A stretch of DNA of 54,071 nucleotides, from positions 1 through 54,071 of the forward strand of contig UQOH01000004.1 of assembly GCA_900542625.1 (NCBI GenBank). The letters run 5' to 3'. This stretch comes from an uncultured Fusobacterium sp. GTDB lineage: Bacteria; Fusobacteriota; Fusobacteriia; Fusobacteriales; Fusobacteriaceae. Made by a program: the position numbers and the translations under genes. The notes below the pieces were generated by a model. That model was not told the DNA's origin. It searched no databases and saw only the letters and a list, made by a program, of their open reading frames with translations. Below, piece after piece: positions 26,337-35,722 of the stretch (its first letter is position 1; every line of letters begins with the position of its first letter).

Positions 26337-26777
26337 CTATTTTCCAGTATGTCCAAATCCACCGCTGCTTCTTTCGCTGTCGCTAAGTTCTTCAGCCTCA
26401 ACCAAATCCATTTGATATACTCTGCTCAATACAAGCTGTGCTATTCTTTCTCCTGGCTCAACTGTATATTCATCTTTGCTTAAGTTTATCATTATTACCC
26501 CGATTTCTCCACGATAGTCGCTGTCTATTGTTCCCGGAGTGTTTGCCATAGAAATTCCGTGTTTTAATGCAAGTCCGCTTCTTGGTCTTACCTGCACTTC
26601 ATATCCCATAGGTATTTCCATTTTTATTCCTGTGGGGATAAGTTTTCTTTCAAGACTTCCAAGAGTTACAGGCTCAGCAATATTTGCTCTTACATCCATT
26701 CCTGCTGCTCCCTCTGTCATATACATTGGTTTTTGCACACCTTTATCTAAAATTATTTTTACTGTTACTTTTTCCAT
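26337..26777 (-). CDS. dut: Deoxyuridine 5'-triphosphate nucleotidohydrolase
   Basis: 146 residues, homotrimeric dUTPase. Conserved motifs in order: GMDVRAN, RPRSGLALKHG, GTIDSDYRGEIGV with the catalytic Asp, RIAQLV, and the C-terminal flexible SGGFGHTG arm. It converts dUTP to dUMP and keeps uracil out of DNA. Only 2 nt separate it from the upstream M16 peptidase gene. Confidence 0.97.
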   Translation of the reverse strand: MEKVTVKIILDKGVQKPMYMTEGAAGMDVRANIAEPVTLGSLERKLIPTGIKMEIPMGYEVQVRPRSGLALKHGISMANTPGTIDSDYRGEIGVIMINLSKDEYTVEPGERIAQLVLSRVYQMDLVEAEELSDSERSSGGFGHTGK

Positions 26778-26779
26778 TC

Positions 26780-28012
26780 TTAGTTCTCCTCTATATTTCC
26801 AAGTATTGTTTTTGAGTAATATCTTTCATCAAACATCTCTTCTGCTGCCTTTTTTATATCCTCAACAGTTATTCTTTCAATCTCTTTTAAAATCTCATCA
26901 AGGTCTTTCACCTCATTGTAAAGAAGATAAGAGTTTGCCATTCTGTTCATTCTTCCTTTGCTGCTTTCCAGCCCAAAAGTTACTGCACTTAAAAATTGAT
27001 TTTTTGATTTTTGAAGTTCATACTCTGTAATTCCATTTTCTCTTATATCTTTAAATTCATCTTCAATAATTTCTATTACTTCTTTATAGTCTTTTTTTGT
27101 TGTTCCTGCATAAACTGTAAAAAGTCCTCCCTCTTCAAAAGAAGATGTATAGCTGAATACAGAATAAGCAAGTCCCCTGTCCTCTCTTATTTTTTGGAAC
27201 AGTCTTGAACTCATATTTCCTGCAAGAGTATTTGAAATTATTGCCACTTCATATCTGTTGTCGCTTGTTAAAGAACACCCTTTAGTATTAAAACAGATAT
27301 GAATCTGATTGATATCTTTGTTTATTTTATTGTCTACACTTTTTATTTTCATTGAACCGTCATATTTTCTTTTAGGTTCTGTTTTTTCTATTGTTCCCAA
27401 TCCTTCGTTCAAAATATCCTTAATATCTTCATATTCAAAATTTCCTGCTATTGATATTACAATATTTCCAACTCTGTATTGGTCTTTAAAATAATTTACA
27501 AGTTTTTCTCTTGTTATCTGTTTAAGGCTCTCTTCTGTTCCAAGAATAATATTTCCCTGCACTCCGTCTATTACCAAAGCTGTATTTCTGTCGTGGACAG
27601 TTTCTTCAGGAATATCTTCATACATTCTTATTTCTTCTATAACCACACCTTTTTCTTTTTCAAGATTTTCTTCTGTGAAAGTTGAATTAAGAAACATATC
27701 AGTAAGAATTTCTATTCCCTGCTTCAGTCTGTTTGAAAGCATCTGAACATAATAAACTGTATTTTCTTTTCCTGTGTAGGCGTTTATTATTCCGCCTTCA
27801 TTGTCTATTATCTCTGAAAGATCCTTTGCATTTTTTGTTTTTGTTCCTTTAAACATCATATGTTCAAGAAGATGAGATATCCCCTCTTCTCCGGGAAGTT
27901 CGTTTTTAGCTCCTGTTTTCACAAAGATACCAAAAGTAACACTGTTTATTCCCTCTATTTTATCCATAAGAACAGGTATTCCGTTCTTAAGTTTTTCTAT
28001 CTGTATACTCAT
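26780..28012 (-). CDS. M16-family zinc metallopeptidase
   Basis: 410 residues. The inverted zinc motif HLLEH is at 47-51, and E127 sits 76 residues after H51 as in active pitrilysin-type enzymes. The C-terminal half is the second, inactive M16 domain. No signal peptide, so cytoplasmic, as with Bacillus YmxG/MlpA-type M16B peptidases that often lie beside dut. Substrate unknown. Confidence 0.92.
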   Translation of the reverse strand: MSIQIEKLKNGIPVLMDKIEGINSVTFGIFVKTGAKNELPGEEGISHLLEHMMFKGTKTKNAKDLSEIIDNEGGIINAYTGKENTVYYVQMLSNRLKQGIEILTDMFLNSTFTEENLEKEKGVVIEEIRMYEDIPEETVHDRNTALVIDGVQGNIILGTEESLKQITREKLVNYFKDQYRVGNIVISIAGNFEYEDIKDILNEGLGTIEKTEPKRKYDGSMKIKSVDNKINKDINQIHICFNTKGCSLTSDNRYEVAIISNTLAGNMSSRLFQKIREDRGLAYSVFSYTSSFEEGGLFTVYAGTTKKDYKEVIEIIEDEFKDIRENGITEYELQKSKNQFLSAVTFGLESSKGRMNRMANSYLLYNEVKDLDEILKEIERITVEDIKKAAEEMFDERYYSKTILGNIEEN

Positions 28013-28029
28013 AATCCTCCCTGCAGTTT

Positions 28030-29109
28030 TTAATATTCAGCTTTATGTACAAAATATGCTCCTATTATCAAAAATATTATATTTGGCAGCCAGCCGCTCA
28101 CAAATGGGTTCATAAGATTATTTTTCCCAAGTGATTCAAAAGATGCCTGCATTATATAATATCCATATCCAAGAAACATACACATAACTATGCTTATAGC
28201 TGAATTTCCTCTTACATATCTGCTTCCTAAAGAAAGCCCAAGAAAAGATATGATAAAACTTGCAAAAGGAAAAGAATATCTTTTTCCTAATTCCATCATT
28301 CCCTCTCTTATATCCCCGCCTGTTATTCTTAAATCTTTTATCTCTTTCTTAAGTTCCTTTGTTGTAAGAAGTCTTGGGTCTATAGAAAGAGTTACGAAAT
28401 TTTCAGGAGGTTCTTTATATTCAGGTGAACTGTAAGAAGGATATGTTTCTGTTTTTTTCTCTTTAAGATTGTTTATCACAACATTCTTAAGTTCCCATCT
28501 GTTTTCTGTTCTGTTAAAGACTCCGCTTTCAGCAATTATTACTTTTTCTATCTCATCAAAAGCCTCGTTTATTTTTATAAATTCCAGCTCCTCTGCTCTT
28601 CCCTCTTCTGTATTTATATATCCCATCATATATATATTATTATTGCTGTCTCTTAAAAATCCATTTCTTTTTTCCTTTGGAAGAACTTTAGAAATTGTGT
28701 TTCCTTTAAGTTCTCTTGTTCTTTTTTCTGAAACAGGGTAAAGATTTCCTGTTATATAAAATACTATCAATGAAATTACAAATGATATTATTACAGGAAA
28801 AAGAATAATTCTTCTGAAACTTATTCCTGATGTTTTAAGAGATATTATTTCAAGGTTGCTTGCCATTTTGTTTATTGTCATAAGAGAACCAAGAAGAATT
28901 GCAAGAGGTGCAACATTCTGAATTATTCCCGGCAGCATATTAAGCACATAAGAAAATCCGTCTGTTGTGCTCATTCTTCCGTCTGCCACATATCTGAAAA
29001 CTTTAAAAAGCTGACTCAAAACAAAAAGGTTTATAAATCCGATAAGGCTCAGAAAAAATGCTTTTATAAAATTTTTGCTAATATATAAATCTAATTTTTT
29101 TATTTTCAT
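28030..29109 (-). CDS. lptG: LptG/LptF-family LPS export permease (second of pair)
   Basis: 359 residues: membrane helices near the N-terminus (about 15-40, 55-75, 98-120), a periplasmic β-jellyroll domain (about 130-265), and three C-terminal helices. The gene begins 1 nt after a homologue of equal length. LptF and LptG form the heterodimeric membrane core that, driven by LptB, extracts LPS from the inner membrane. Assigned LptG only because it is second in the pair, as in E. coli. LptB lies 9 kb away in the window. Confidence 0.88.
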   Translation of the reverse strand: MKIKKLDLYISKNFIKAFFLSLIGFINLFVLSQLFKVFRYVADGRMSTTDGFSYVLNMLPGIIQNVAPLAILLGSLMTINKMASNLEIISLKTSGISFRRIILFPVIISFVISLIVFYITGNLYPVSEKRTRELKGNTISKVLPKEKRNGFLRDSNNNIYMMGYINTEEGRAEELEFIKINEAFDEIEKVIIAESGVFNRTENRWELKNVVINNLKEKKTETYPSYSSPEYKEPPENFVTLSIDPRLLTTKELKKEIKDLRITGGDIREGMMELGKRYSFPFASFIISFLGLSLGSRYVRGNSAISIVMCMFLGYGYYIMQASFESLGKNNLMNPFVSGWLPNIIFLIIGAYFVHKAEY

Positions 29110-29110
29110 T

Positions 29111-30187
29111 TTATACCAACCTTACCTTTTTTCTGTACATCATCACTGTAAATATATAAAGAAGAATGTTAGGTGTCCATATTGCTGCATATGGATTTAT
29201 CTTTCCTCTGTATGCCATTACCATTCCAATATTTAAAAGTACAATGTAGAAAAATATAATTCCTATTCCAAATCCATAGTTTACACCTTTACCGCTTCTG
29301 TGATGCCCGATAGACATAAGTACTCCAAGTATTGAAAGCATTATTGTAGAAAGAGGTATTGCCAGTTTTTTGTTTATTTCAACTATAAAAGGTATTTTTT
29401 CTGCTTTCTCTTTTCCTTTCATATCTTTTATAAGCTGAGATATTCCCATTCCTTCAATATCATCAACCTGCATCTCTACACTTTGGAAATATGAACTAAG
29501 AGGTATTTTTCTTTCTTCAAAATGTCCTCTCAGATTTTCTTTTCCCTCTTTATCAAATCTGTAGAAATCCACATTTTCAATAATCATTGCTGCGTCTTCC
29601 CAGTGAGCACTTTCTCCCAGAACAAGAGTAGGGTATTTTATTCCATTTTCATTTATGAAAATCAGAATATTCTTTGCATCCTTTGTTTTAGAATCTATCT
29701 TATCAATATAAAGTTTGTAATCTGACATATCATCTATAAGAACCTTATCTTTTAACTGAAACACAGGATTTTCATAAGCAATTTTTACTGTAAGCTGCTG
29801 CAGTTTAGTAAAAGATCTTGGAATTATACTCTCCTGTAAAAAGAATATAAAGAAAGTTGCTATAACTCCCATAACAGCCACAGGCTTTATCATATCTTTT
29901 AAAGATAAACCTATTGAACTCATAGCAGTTGATTCACTGTTCTTTGTAAACTTCCCGAAAGTTATCATTATTCCAAGAAACATTCCCATTGGAATAGTCT
30001 GAGAAAGTATCATAGGAAGATAAAAAGACAGCATCCTTATTACATCTATAAGAGATATTCCTTTTATTATGATGCTTTCCATCATAGAAACTATTATCTC
30101 AATAAGAAATATAAATGTAAAAAGAGATATTCCAAAACATATTGGAAGTTTTGATTCTGATAAAATGTATCTGTTTATTATCTTCAT
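29111..30187 (-). CDS. lptF: LptF/LptG-family LPS export permease (first of pair)
   Basis: 358 residues with the same six-helix plus periplasmic-domain layout as its partner: helices at about 13-35, 50-75 and 100-118, jellyroll at about 125-255, helices to the C-terminus. The cytoplasmic coupling region TKNSESTAMSSIGLS (about 80-94) is typical of the family. Its position first in the pair suggests LptF. Confirms that the organism is diderm with LPS or LOS. Confidence 0.88.
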   Translation of the reverse strand: MKIINRYILSESKLPICFGISLFTFIFLIEIIVSMMESIIIKGISLIDVIRMLSFYLPMILSQTIPMGMFLGIMITFGKFTKNSESTAMSSIGLSLKDMIKPVAVMGVIATFFIFFLQESIIPRSFTKLQQLTVKIAYENPVFQLKDKVLIDDMSDYKLYIDKIDSKTKDAKNILIFINENGIKYPTLVLGESAHWEDAAMIIENVDFYRFDKEGKENLRGHFEERKIPLSSYFQSVEMQVDDIEGMGISQLIKDMKGKEKAEKIPFIVEINKKLAIPLSTIMLSILGVLMSIGHHRSGKGVNYGFGIGIIFFYIVLLNIGMVMAYRGKINPYAAIWTPNILLYIFTVMMYRKKVRLV

Positions 30188-30196
30188 ATATCTCTC

Positions 30197-30727
30197 CTAA
30201 AATAATTTGTCTATATATTTATCTATTGTTTTATTATCTCTTACTGTTTTCAGTTTTTCTTTAAAGAAATCTGGTATGTACTGATCTGCATTTCTTGATA
30301 CTTCAAGAAAATAAGCATTTGATACACTGTCTTTTCCATAAGTTTTTATTTTTGGGAAAGTTTCTGCCATTACATTAAAAATTAAAAGCACCAGAGCACT
30401 TATAATAAATCCCTTAACAAGGCTCAACACTCCTCCAAGAATTCTGCTTATGAAGAAAACGCTTTGTTTTTTTAAAATTATATTTAAAATATGTATAAGT
30501 ATGCTGAATACTATAAAAACCAATACAAATGTAATTACATAAGCATATGTATAATTTGATCCAAGATATTTTTCTACATATTTTAATACCATTGGAGTTA
30601 CTTTCTGAGTAATAACAAAGTTTATTATAACTCCAAACGTTGATATAAATTCAACTATTATTCCGTTTTTCACTCCAAACATTATTGAAATTATTATTAT
30701 TGCTGCTATAACTATATCTAAGTACAT
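30197..30727 (-). CDS. CvpA-family membrane protein
   Basis: 176 residues. Four hydrophobic segments, an N-terminal MYLDIVIAAIIII and a conserved GVKNGIIVEFIS segment, and the central SRILGGVLSLVKGFI motif of CvpA proteins. In E. coli CvpA is needed for colicin V export and bile resistance; its basic function is unclear. It lies 12 nt after the rlmI-like gene and 9 nt before lptF in a tightly packed block. Confidence 0.88.
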   Translation of the reverse strand: MYLDIVIAAIIIISIMFGVKNGIIVEFISTFGVIINFVITQKVTPMVLKYVEKYLGSNYTYAYVITFVLVFIVFSILIHILNIILKKQSVFFISRILGGVLSLVKGFIISALVLLIFNVMAETFPKIKTYGKDSVSNAYFLEVSRNADQYIPDFFKEKLKTVRDNKTIDKYIDKLF

Positions 30728-30739
30728 CTCTGCTGCCTC

Positions 30740-31915
30740 CTATACTACTTTTACCCACAGAGCTTTTAAATAAAGAGTTTCAGGAATATGCAGTATCCAT
30801 GGGTGATCTTCAGGCTGATAATTAATTCCTATTACCTGCACCATTTTTCCATTATTAGATGCTGCCATTCTTGTTACCTCTATTAAATCCTGAAGGCTCA
30901 TATGATATGCACATGTAATTACCCCAAGTATTCCGCCTTTTTCTAAAAGTTTGAAACTGCTGTCACATAAATCAAAGAAGAAATCTCTTCCTCTTCTGAT
31001 ATCAACTTTTTTCTTTATTAAAGATGGAGGATCTAAAGTTATTACATCATATTTCTCTCCTCTTCCAACAAGAGTTTTTAAAAGAAGAAAAGCATCTCCT
31101 TCCAGAGTTTCAAATTTGTTTGTATACTCATTAAGTTCATAGTTTCTTCTGCAAAGTTCAAGTGCATAAGGCTCTTTATCAATAGCTGTTACTTTTTCAC
31201 ATCCCTCTTTAAGAGCTGCCATTGAAAATCCTCCGCTTGAAGAAAATACATCAAGGAATTTTGTTCTCTCATTAAGGTATGGTCTTATAAATTTTCTTGA
31301 ATCTCTCTGGTCTAAGAAAAATCCTGTTTTTTGTCCATTTGCAATATCGATTATGTATTTTAATCCATTGTCTTCCATTATAATTTCATCAGGAATTTCT
31401 CCATAAATTATTCCTGTTTTTTCTTCTACACCTTCGTGAACTCTGTTTTCAACGTCACTTCTTTCATATATACCTTTTGGTTTCATATATTTTTTTACAG
31501 CGTTGATTATTTCCTGTCTGAAAGCCTCTACACCTGAATTTCTGAACTGGATAGATATATATTTTTCAAATTTGTCTATTACAAGTCCCGGAATTCCGTC
31601 TGCCTCAGAGAAGAACACTCTGGCACAGTTTGTTTCTTCAGAAAGATGTTTTCTTTTATCGTAAGCTGTTTTTATTTTTTCATATATAAACTCTTTATTA
31701 ATCGGTCTGTCCTCTGTTGTAAGAACTCTCACAAGAGCTGATGTTCCCTCTGTCACATATCCTCTTCCGATAAATTTCATATCATCTCTTAAAACATCTG
31801 CAACTTCTCCTGTTTTTATCTCTCCGATTATAGTTTTTACTTCATCTTTAAATACATTTGGATAAAAATTTTCAATCTTTTTCTCTTTACCTTTTAATAA
31901 TATTACTTGTCCCAT
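30740..31915 (-). CDS. RlmI-like class I rRNA (cytosine-5) methyltransferase
   Basis: 391 residues: an N-terminal PUA domain (about 1-70), an EEHD-like middle with DGIPGLVIDKF, and a Rossmann methyltransferase domain with FLDVFSSSGGFSMAAL (SAM-binding motif I) and LDPPSL (motif IV). This order matches RlmI, which makes m5C1962 in 23S rRNA. The site modified here is inferred from the family. Starts 16 nt after alr. Confidence 0.92.
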   Translation of the reverse strand: MGQVILLKGKEKKIENFYPNVFKDEVKTIIGEIKTGEVADVLRDDMKFIGRGYVTEGTSALVRVLTTEDRPINKEFIYEKIKTAYDKRKHLSEETNCARVFFSEADGIPGLVIDKFEKYISIQFRNSGVEAFRQEIINAVKKYMKPKGIYERSDVENRVHEGVEEKTGIIYGEIPDEIIMEDNGLKYIIDIANGQKTGFFLDQRDSRKFIRPYLNERTKFLDVFSSSGGFSMAALKEGCEKVTAIDKEPYALELCRRNYELNEYTNKFETLEGDAFLLLKTLVGRGEKYDVITLDPPSLIKKKVDIRRGRDFFFDLCDSSFKLLEKGGILGVITCAYHMSLQDLIEVTRMAASNNGKMVQVIGINYQPEDHPWILHIPETLYLKALWVKVV

Positions 31916-31931
31916 ACCATTCCTTTCAAAT

Positions 31932-33008
31932 TTATTTATTTTCTACATAAACTCTGTCTGCTCTTTTTCCTATTCCTGTAAGCAATTCATATATTGATAT
32001 ATTCATAAGCTCAGCCTGCTCAGCTATATTTTCTCCGTAAAGTATAACTTCATCTCCCACAGATATTTTTTTCTGTATAGATTCAGGTACCTCTGCCATA
32101 AACATATCCATGCACACTTTTCCTTTTACAAGACATTCTTTGCCGCAGATTGTTACTGTTCCCTTGTTTGAAATCTCTCTTCTGAATCCGTCTGCATAGC
32201 CTGAGGCAACAGTTGCCACCATTGTTCCTTTTTTCAAATTTGCTGTTCTCCCATAAGAAATGTCGCTGTCCTCAATAAGATTTTTCAGAAAAAGAACTCT
32301 GCTTTTAAAAGTAAATACAGGTTTATAACCCTCAGCAATTTTTCCGCTGCATACTCCATACTGAATTATTCCTGCTCTTACATAGTTTGCATTATCCATT
32401 CCGGCATAATTTAATATCCCGCCGCTGTTTAACACATGTCTATACTCTATTGTATCAATTCCATCAAAGCTGTTGAATTTTGCTATCTGTTTTTCTGTAT
32501 ATTTTCTGTTGTCCTCTCCGGGCTCATCTGATACAGAAAGGTGAGTATACACACCTATTATATTCTTTACATTATTTTCTTTTACATACTTTTTGACTTC
32601 TTCTACCTCTTCTTTGTTGAAACCTACTCTTCCCATTCCTGTTTCAAGTTTCATATGGCATTTTACATTTAAAGAATTTTCATGGATAAATTTAAGCTGT
32701 CTTAATGATGTTAAAGCTATATGAAAATCATTTTTTTCAACGTCTTTCAGCTCTTCATCAAAAACTCCGCCAAGGATAAGGATTTTTTCATTAAACCCGT
32801 TTTCTCTAAGCTCCTCTGCCTCTTTAAAAGCTGCAACTGCAAAAAAATCTACTCCGCATTTTCTAAGTTCGTGGGCCATTCTTACTGCTCCCATTCCATA
32901 AGCATCTGCTTTGATTACTCCTATTATTTTTCTGCCTTTTGCTTTTTCTTTTATTTTTTTTATGTTATGAGCAAAATTATCTACATTTACTTCTATCCAG
33001 CTTCTCAT
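31932..33008 (-). CDS. alr: Alanine racemase
   Basis: 358 residues, fold type III PLP enzyme. The PLP-binding lysine is K33 in VIKADAYGMG, the YGRT motif with the second catalytic tyrosine lies in the C-terminal domain, and VRAGIIQYGVC is conserved. It supplies D-alanine for peptidoglycan. First gene of the alr-rlmI-cvpA-lptFG block; the hairpin just upstream terminates the secDF operon, so alr may have its own promoter there, but no convincing one is seen. Confidence 0.95.
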   Translation of the reverse strand: MRSWIEVNVDNFAHNIKKIKEKAKGRKIIGVIKADAYGMGAVRMAHELRKCGVDFFAVAAFKEAEELRENGFNEKILILGGVFDEELKDVEKNDFHIALTSLRQLKFIHENSLNVKCHMKLETGMGRVGFNKEEVEEVKKYVKENNVKNIIGVYTHLSVSDEPGEDNRKYTEKQIAKFNSFDGIDTIEYRHVLNSGGILNYAGMDNANYVRAGIIQYGVCSGKIAEGYKPVFTFKSRVLFLKNLIEDSDISYGRTANLKKGTMVATVASGYADGFRREISNKGTVTICGKECLVKGKVCMDMFMAEVPESIQKKISVGDEVILYGENIAEQAELMNISIYELLTGIGKRADRVYVENK

Positions 33009-33033
33009 TTTATGCCTCCGTTATAAAATAGCA

Positions 33034-33091
33034 CATAAGAGCCTGACTCAAAAGATAATATATTTTTATTTTTCAAGTCGGGCTCTTTATG
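33034..33091 (-). terminator. Terminator after secF
   Basis: Arms 33034-33053 and 33070-33091 pair over AGAGCC-GACT with one bulge; on the minus strand it follows the secF stop by 4 nt. T-runs on both strands in the loop and flanks make it effective in either direction. Confidence 0.7.
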
Positions 33092-33094
33092 TTT

Positions 33095-34036
33095 TTAAAC
33101 TACTATTTTTTCATGCTTATCTGTTTCTTCATTTTCTAAATATTTACTGTGGTCTACTTTTCCGTCTCTGTCTTTTTCAAACAGATAAATAAGAGGCGTC
33201 GCAATAAAGATTGATGAATATGTTCCTGCAAGGATTCCTATTAATAATGTAGTAATGAAAGTTCTTAAACTGTCACCACCAAATAATAAAACTGCAAGAA
33301 CTGCTAAAAGTGTTGTAACAGATGTATTGATTGATCTGATTATAACCTGATTAATACTTTTGTCCAAAAGCTCACCGAAAGTTAAATCACTTTTTCTCTT
33401 AAGAGTTTCTCTGATTCTGTCAAATACAACTATTGTATCGTTTATAGAATATCCAAGAATTGTAAGAACTGCTGCTATAAATGCTGTATCTATTTCATAG
33501 CCAAGAAGAGCTATTCCTCCAACAGCAATTATTATATCATGCATAAGTGCCATTATGGCAGCTATTGCAAATCTGAATTCAAATCTCATTGTAATATATG
33601 CAACTATCATAACTGCACCTATTACAAGAGCTAAGATTGCTGATCTCTTAAGTTCTGCACCGACACTTGCTCCTACTTTATCTTCTCTTGTTATCTCATA
33701 TTTTCCAGCTTCTTTAAGTTCACTTAAAAATTCTGTTTTTTGTGCTTCTGATATTTCCTGAGTTCTGATAATTACATCATGCCCTTCTGAAACCTGAACT
33801 TTTCTGCTGTTTGGGCTGAATTGAGGTACCTTTTCAGAAACTCTGTCCAGTATAGGATTAAGTTCTTTTAAAGTAATAGGTTTTTCAAATTTTACCTGAA
33901 ACATACTTCCACCTGAAAAATCTATTCCGTAATTAAGCCCTTTTGTAATTAATCCCCCAATTGATATTATTATAACTATCAGAGAAAGAGTTATCCATCT
34001 TTTGCTGTTTTTAATTATACGAATTTGAACATCCAT
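33095..34036 (-). CDS. secF: Protein translocase subunit SecF
   Basis: 313 residues, six membrane helices with a periplasmic P1 loop after the first. GLNYGIDFSGGSMFQV (about 30-45) is the SecF signature, and the helix-4/5 region has GYSINDTIVVFDRIRE. SecD-SecF uses the proton or sodium motive force to help complete protein export. Its ATG overlaps the secD stop by 1 nt. YajC is not in the window. Confidence 0.97.
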   Translation of the reverse strand: MDVQIRIIKNSKRWITLSLIVIIISIGGLITKGLNYGIDFSGGSMFQVKFEKPITLKELNPILDRVSEKVPQFSPNSRKVQVSEGHDVIIRTQEISEAQKTEFLSELKEAGKYEITREDKVGASVGAELKRSAILALVIGAVMIVAYITMRFEFRFAIAAIMALMHDIIIAVGGIALLGYEIDTAFIAAVLTILGYSINDTIVVFDRIRETLKRKSDLTFGELLDKSINQVIIRSINTSVTTLLAVLAVLLFGGDSLRTFITTLLIGILAGTYSSIFIATPLIYLFEKDRDGKVDHSKYLENEETDKHEKIVV

Positions 34037-35259
34037 TATTCTTTCCCCCTTATACCAAATAGTTTAGGATTAGAGATGTGGAATACTTCCACAAATACCA
34101 TAAGCAGTACTTTTGTCATTACTATTGCTGTAAACATTGATGCCACAGTTCCTATTGTAAGAGTAACTGCAAATCCTTTTACAGGTCCTGTACCAAATAT
34201 AAATAAAATTCCTGTAATTATAAGAGTTGTTAAGTTTGAGTCAAATATCGCTATAAATCCTTTACTGAATCCTGCATTTATAGCTCCTCTTATTGTATTT
34301 CCAAATCCAAGTTCCTCTTTTATTCTTTCAAAAATAATTACGTTGGCGTCAACTGCCATTCCTGCTGAAAGAATAAGTCCTGCAATTCCAGGAAGAGTAA
34401 GAGTTGCACCTATAAATTGTAAAAGCGCAAAAGTTATAATACCAAAACATATAAGAGCTATATCTGCAACAATTCCAGGGAATCTATAGAATATCAGCAT
34501 AAATATACCTATAAGAGCCATAGCTACTTTTCCTGCAACTACACTGGCTGCTATTGATTCATCTCCAAGAGATGCACCCACTGTTCTTGTTTCTATAATT
34601 TCAGCTTTTATTGGAAGAGCTCCTGAATTTAAAAGAGTTGCTGTTCTTTTTGCCTCTTCCACTGTATAGTTACCGCTTATGCTTCCTGTTCCTCCGGGAA
34701 TTTCTGTTCTTATTACTGGAGCTGTCTGAACTTTTCCGTCAAGAACTATTGCCAGCTGCTTACCTACATTTTCTCTTGTTATTCTTGCAAATTCTATTGC
34801 TCCTTCAGGTTTCATTTCAAAGTTAATCTGTGGCTCTCCAAGATTACCATAACCAACCTGTGCTTTTTTAAGAGCTCCTCCTGTTAAAAGAGTTGGTCCA
34901 AGATTTCCGTGCTCGTCCATAATTTTAAATTCAAGCAAAGCTGTTTTTCCTATCATATTGATAGCCTCAGTTGTATCGCTTATCCCCGGAAGCTCTATAA
35001 TAACTCTGTTAGTTCCTGCTTTCTGCACTACAGATTCTGCTACTCCTATTCCGTTAATTCTTCTGTCTAATACTTCAATCAGAGAATTCATTGTTTCATT
35101 GTCTATTTCATCTCCACCATTTTCAGGAGTTGCTTCTAGCACAGCATAAACTCCACCTTTAAGGTCAAGACCAAGTTTTACCGGTTCTTTCATTATCAGC
35201 CATATTGCCCCGGCTAATATTGCTATCACTAGTAATAATCTTATCCATAATCTTTTCAT
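34036..35259 (-). CDS. secD: Protein translocase subunit SecD
   Basis: 407 residues: first helix (about 5-22), LGLDLKGGVYAVLEA, a periplasmic P1 domain, and five C-terminal helices with GMAVDANVIIFERIKEE. The P1 domain is shorter than in E. coli SecD (615 residues), as usual outside Proteobacteria. It lies 16 nt after ruvX and overlaps secF by 1 nt. Confidence 0.97.
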   Translation of the reverse strand: MKRLWIRLLLVIAILAGAIWLIMKEPVKLGLDLKGGVYAVLEATPENGGDEIDNETMNSLIEVLDRRINGIGVAESVVQKAGTNRVIIELPGISDTTEAINMIGKTALLEFKIMDEHGNLGPTLLTGGALKKAQVGYGNLGEPQINFEMKPEGAIEFARITRENVGKQLAIVLDGKVQTAPVIRTEIPGGTGSISGNYTVEEAKRTATLLNSGALPIKAEIIETRTVGASLGDESIAASVVAGKVAMALIGIFMLIFYRFPGIVADIALICFGIITFALLQFIGATLTLPGIAGLILSAGMAVDANVIIFERIKEELGFGNTIRGAINAGFSKGFIAIFDSNLTTLIITGILFIFGTGPVKGFAVTLTIGTVASMFTAIVMTKVLLMVFVEVFHISNPKLFGIRGKE

Positions 35260-35275
35260 ATTTCCTCCAACACCG

Positions 35276-35695
35276 CTATTTTTTAGAATCTAGAAAAGTT
35301 TGAAGAATAATGGCTGCTGCTATTTTATCCACTACTTTACGTTTTTCTATAGCCCCTTTTTTACCGCCATCTGTAAGCATTCTGTCAGCTGATACTGTTG
35401 TAAGTCTTTCATCTACTTCAAAAACCTCAATACCCTCTATATTTTTTTTCAGCTTCTCTATATATTCTCTCACTTTTTCTGCCTGTCTTTTTTCTGTGCC
35501 GTCTAAACTTTTAGGTATTCCTACCACAAGAGATTTTGTGTTATTCTCATTTAAAATCTCTGAAATCCTCTTTACTGATTTAACTTTTCTTCTGTCTATC
35601 ACTTCCAGAGGAGTGGCAACCAGACCCATAATATCAGATCTGGCTACTCCTATTCTTACATCTCCAATATCAAGAGATATATATTTTTTATACAT
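35276..35695 (-). CDS. ruvX: Holliday junction resolvase-like / pre-16S rRNA nuclease
   Basis: 139 residues, RNase H fold. SLDIGDVRIGVARSD near the N-terminus carries the first catalytic Asp, followed by GIPKSLDGTE and DERLTT. YqgF (RuvX) trims the 5' end of 16S rRNA in E. coli. It lies 27 nt after alaS, the common Firmicute-type alaS-yqgF arrangement. Confidence 0.95.
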   Translation of the reverse strand: MYKKYISLDIGDVRIGVARSDIMGLVATPLEVIDRRKVKSVKRISEILNENNTKSLVVGIPKSLDGTEKRQAEKVREYIEKLKKNIEGIEVFEVDERLTTVSADRMLTDGGKKGAIEKRKVVDKIAAAIILQTFLDSKK

Positions 35696-35722
35696 AATTA
35701 TAACCTCATAAGTTTATAAAAA

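Noticed and set aside
33555..35149. Plus-strand open frames opposite secF and secD
   Set aside because: Low-complexity hydrophobic shadows of the membrane genes on the other strand.
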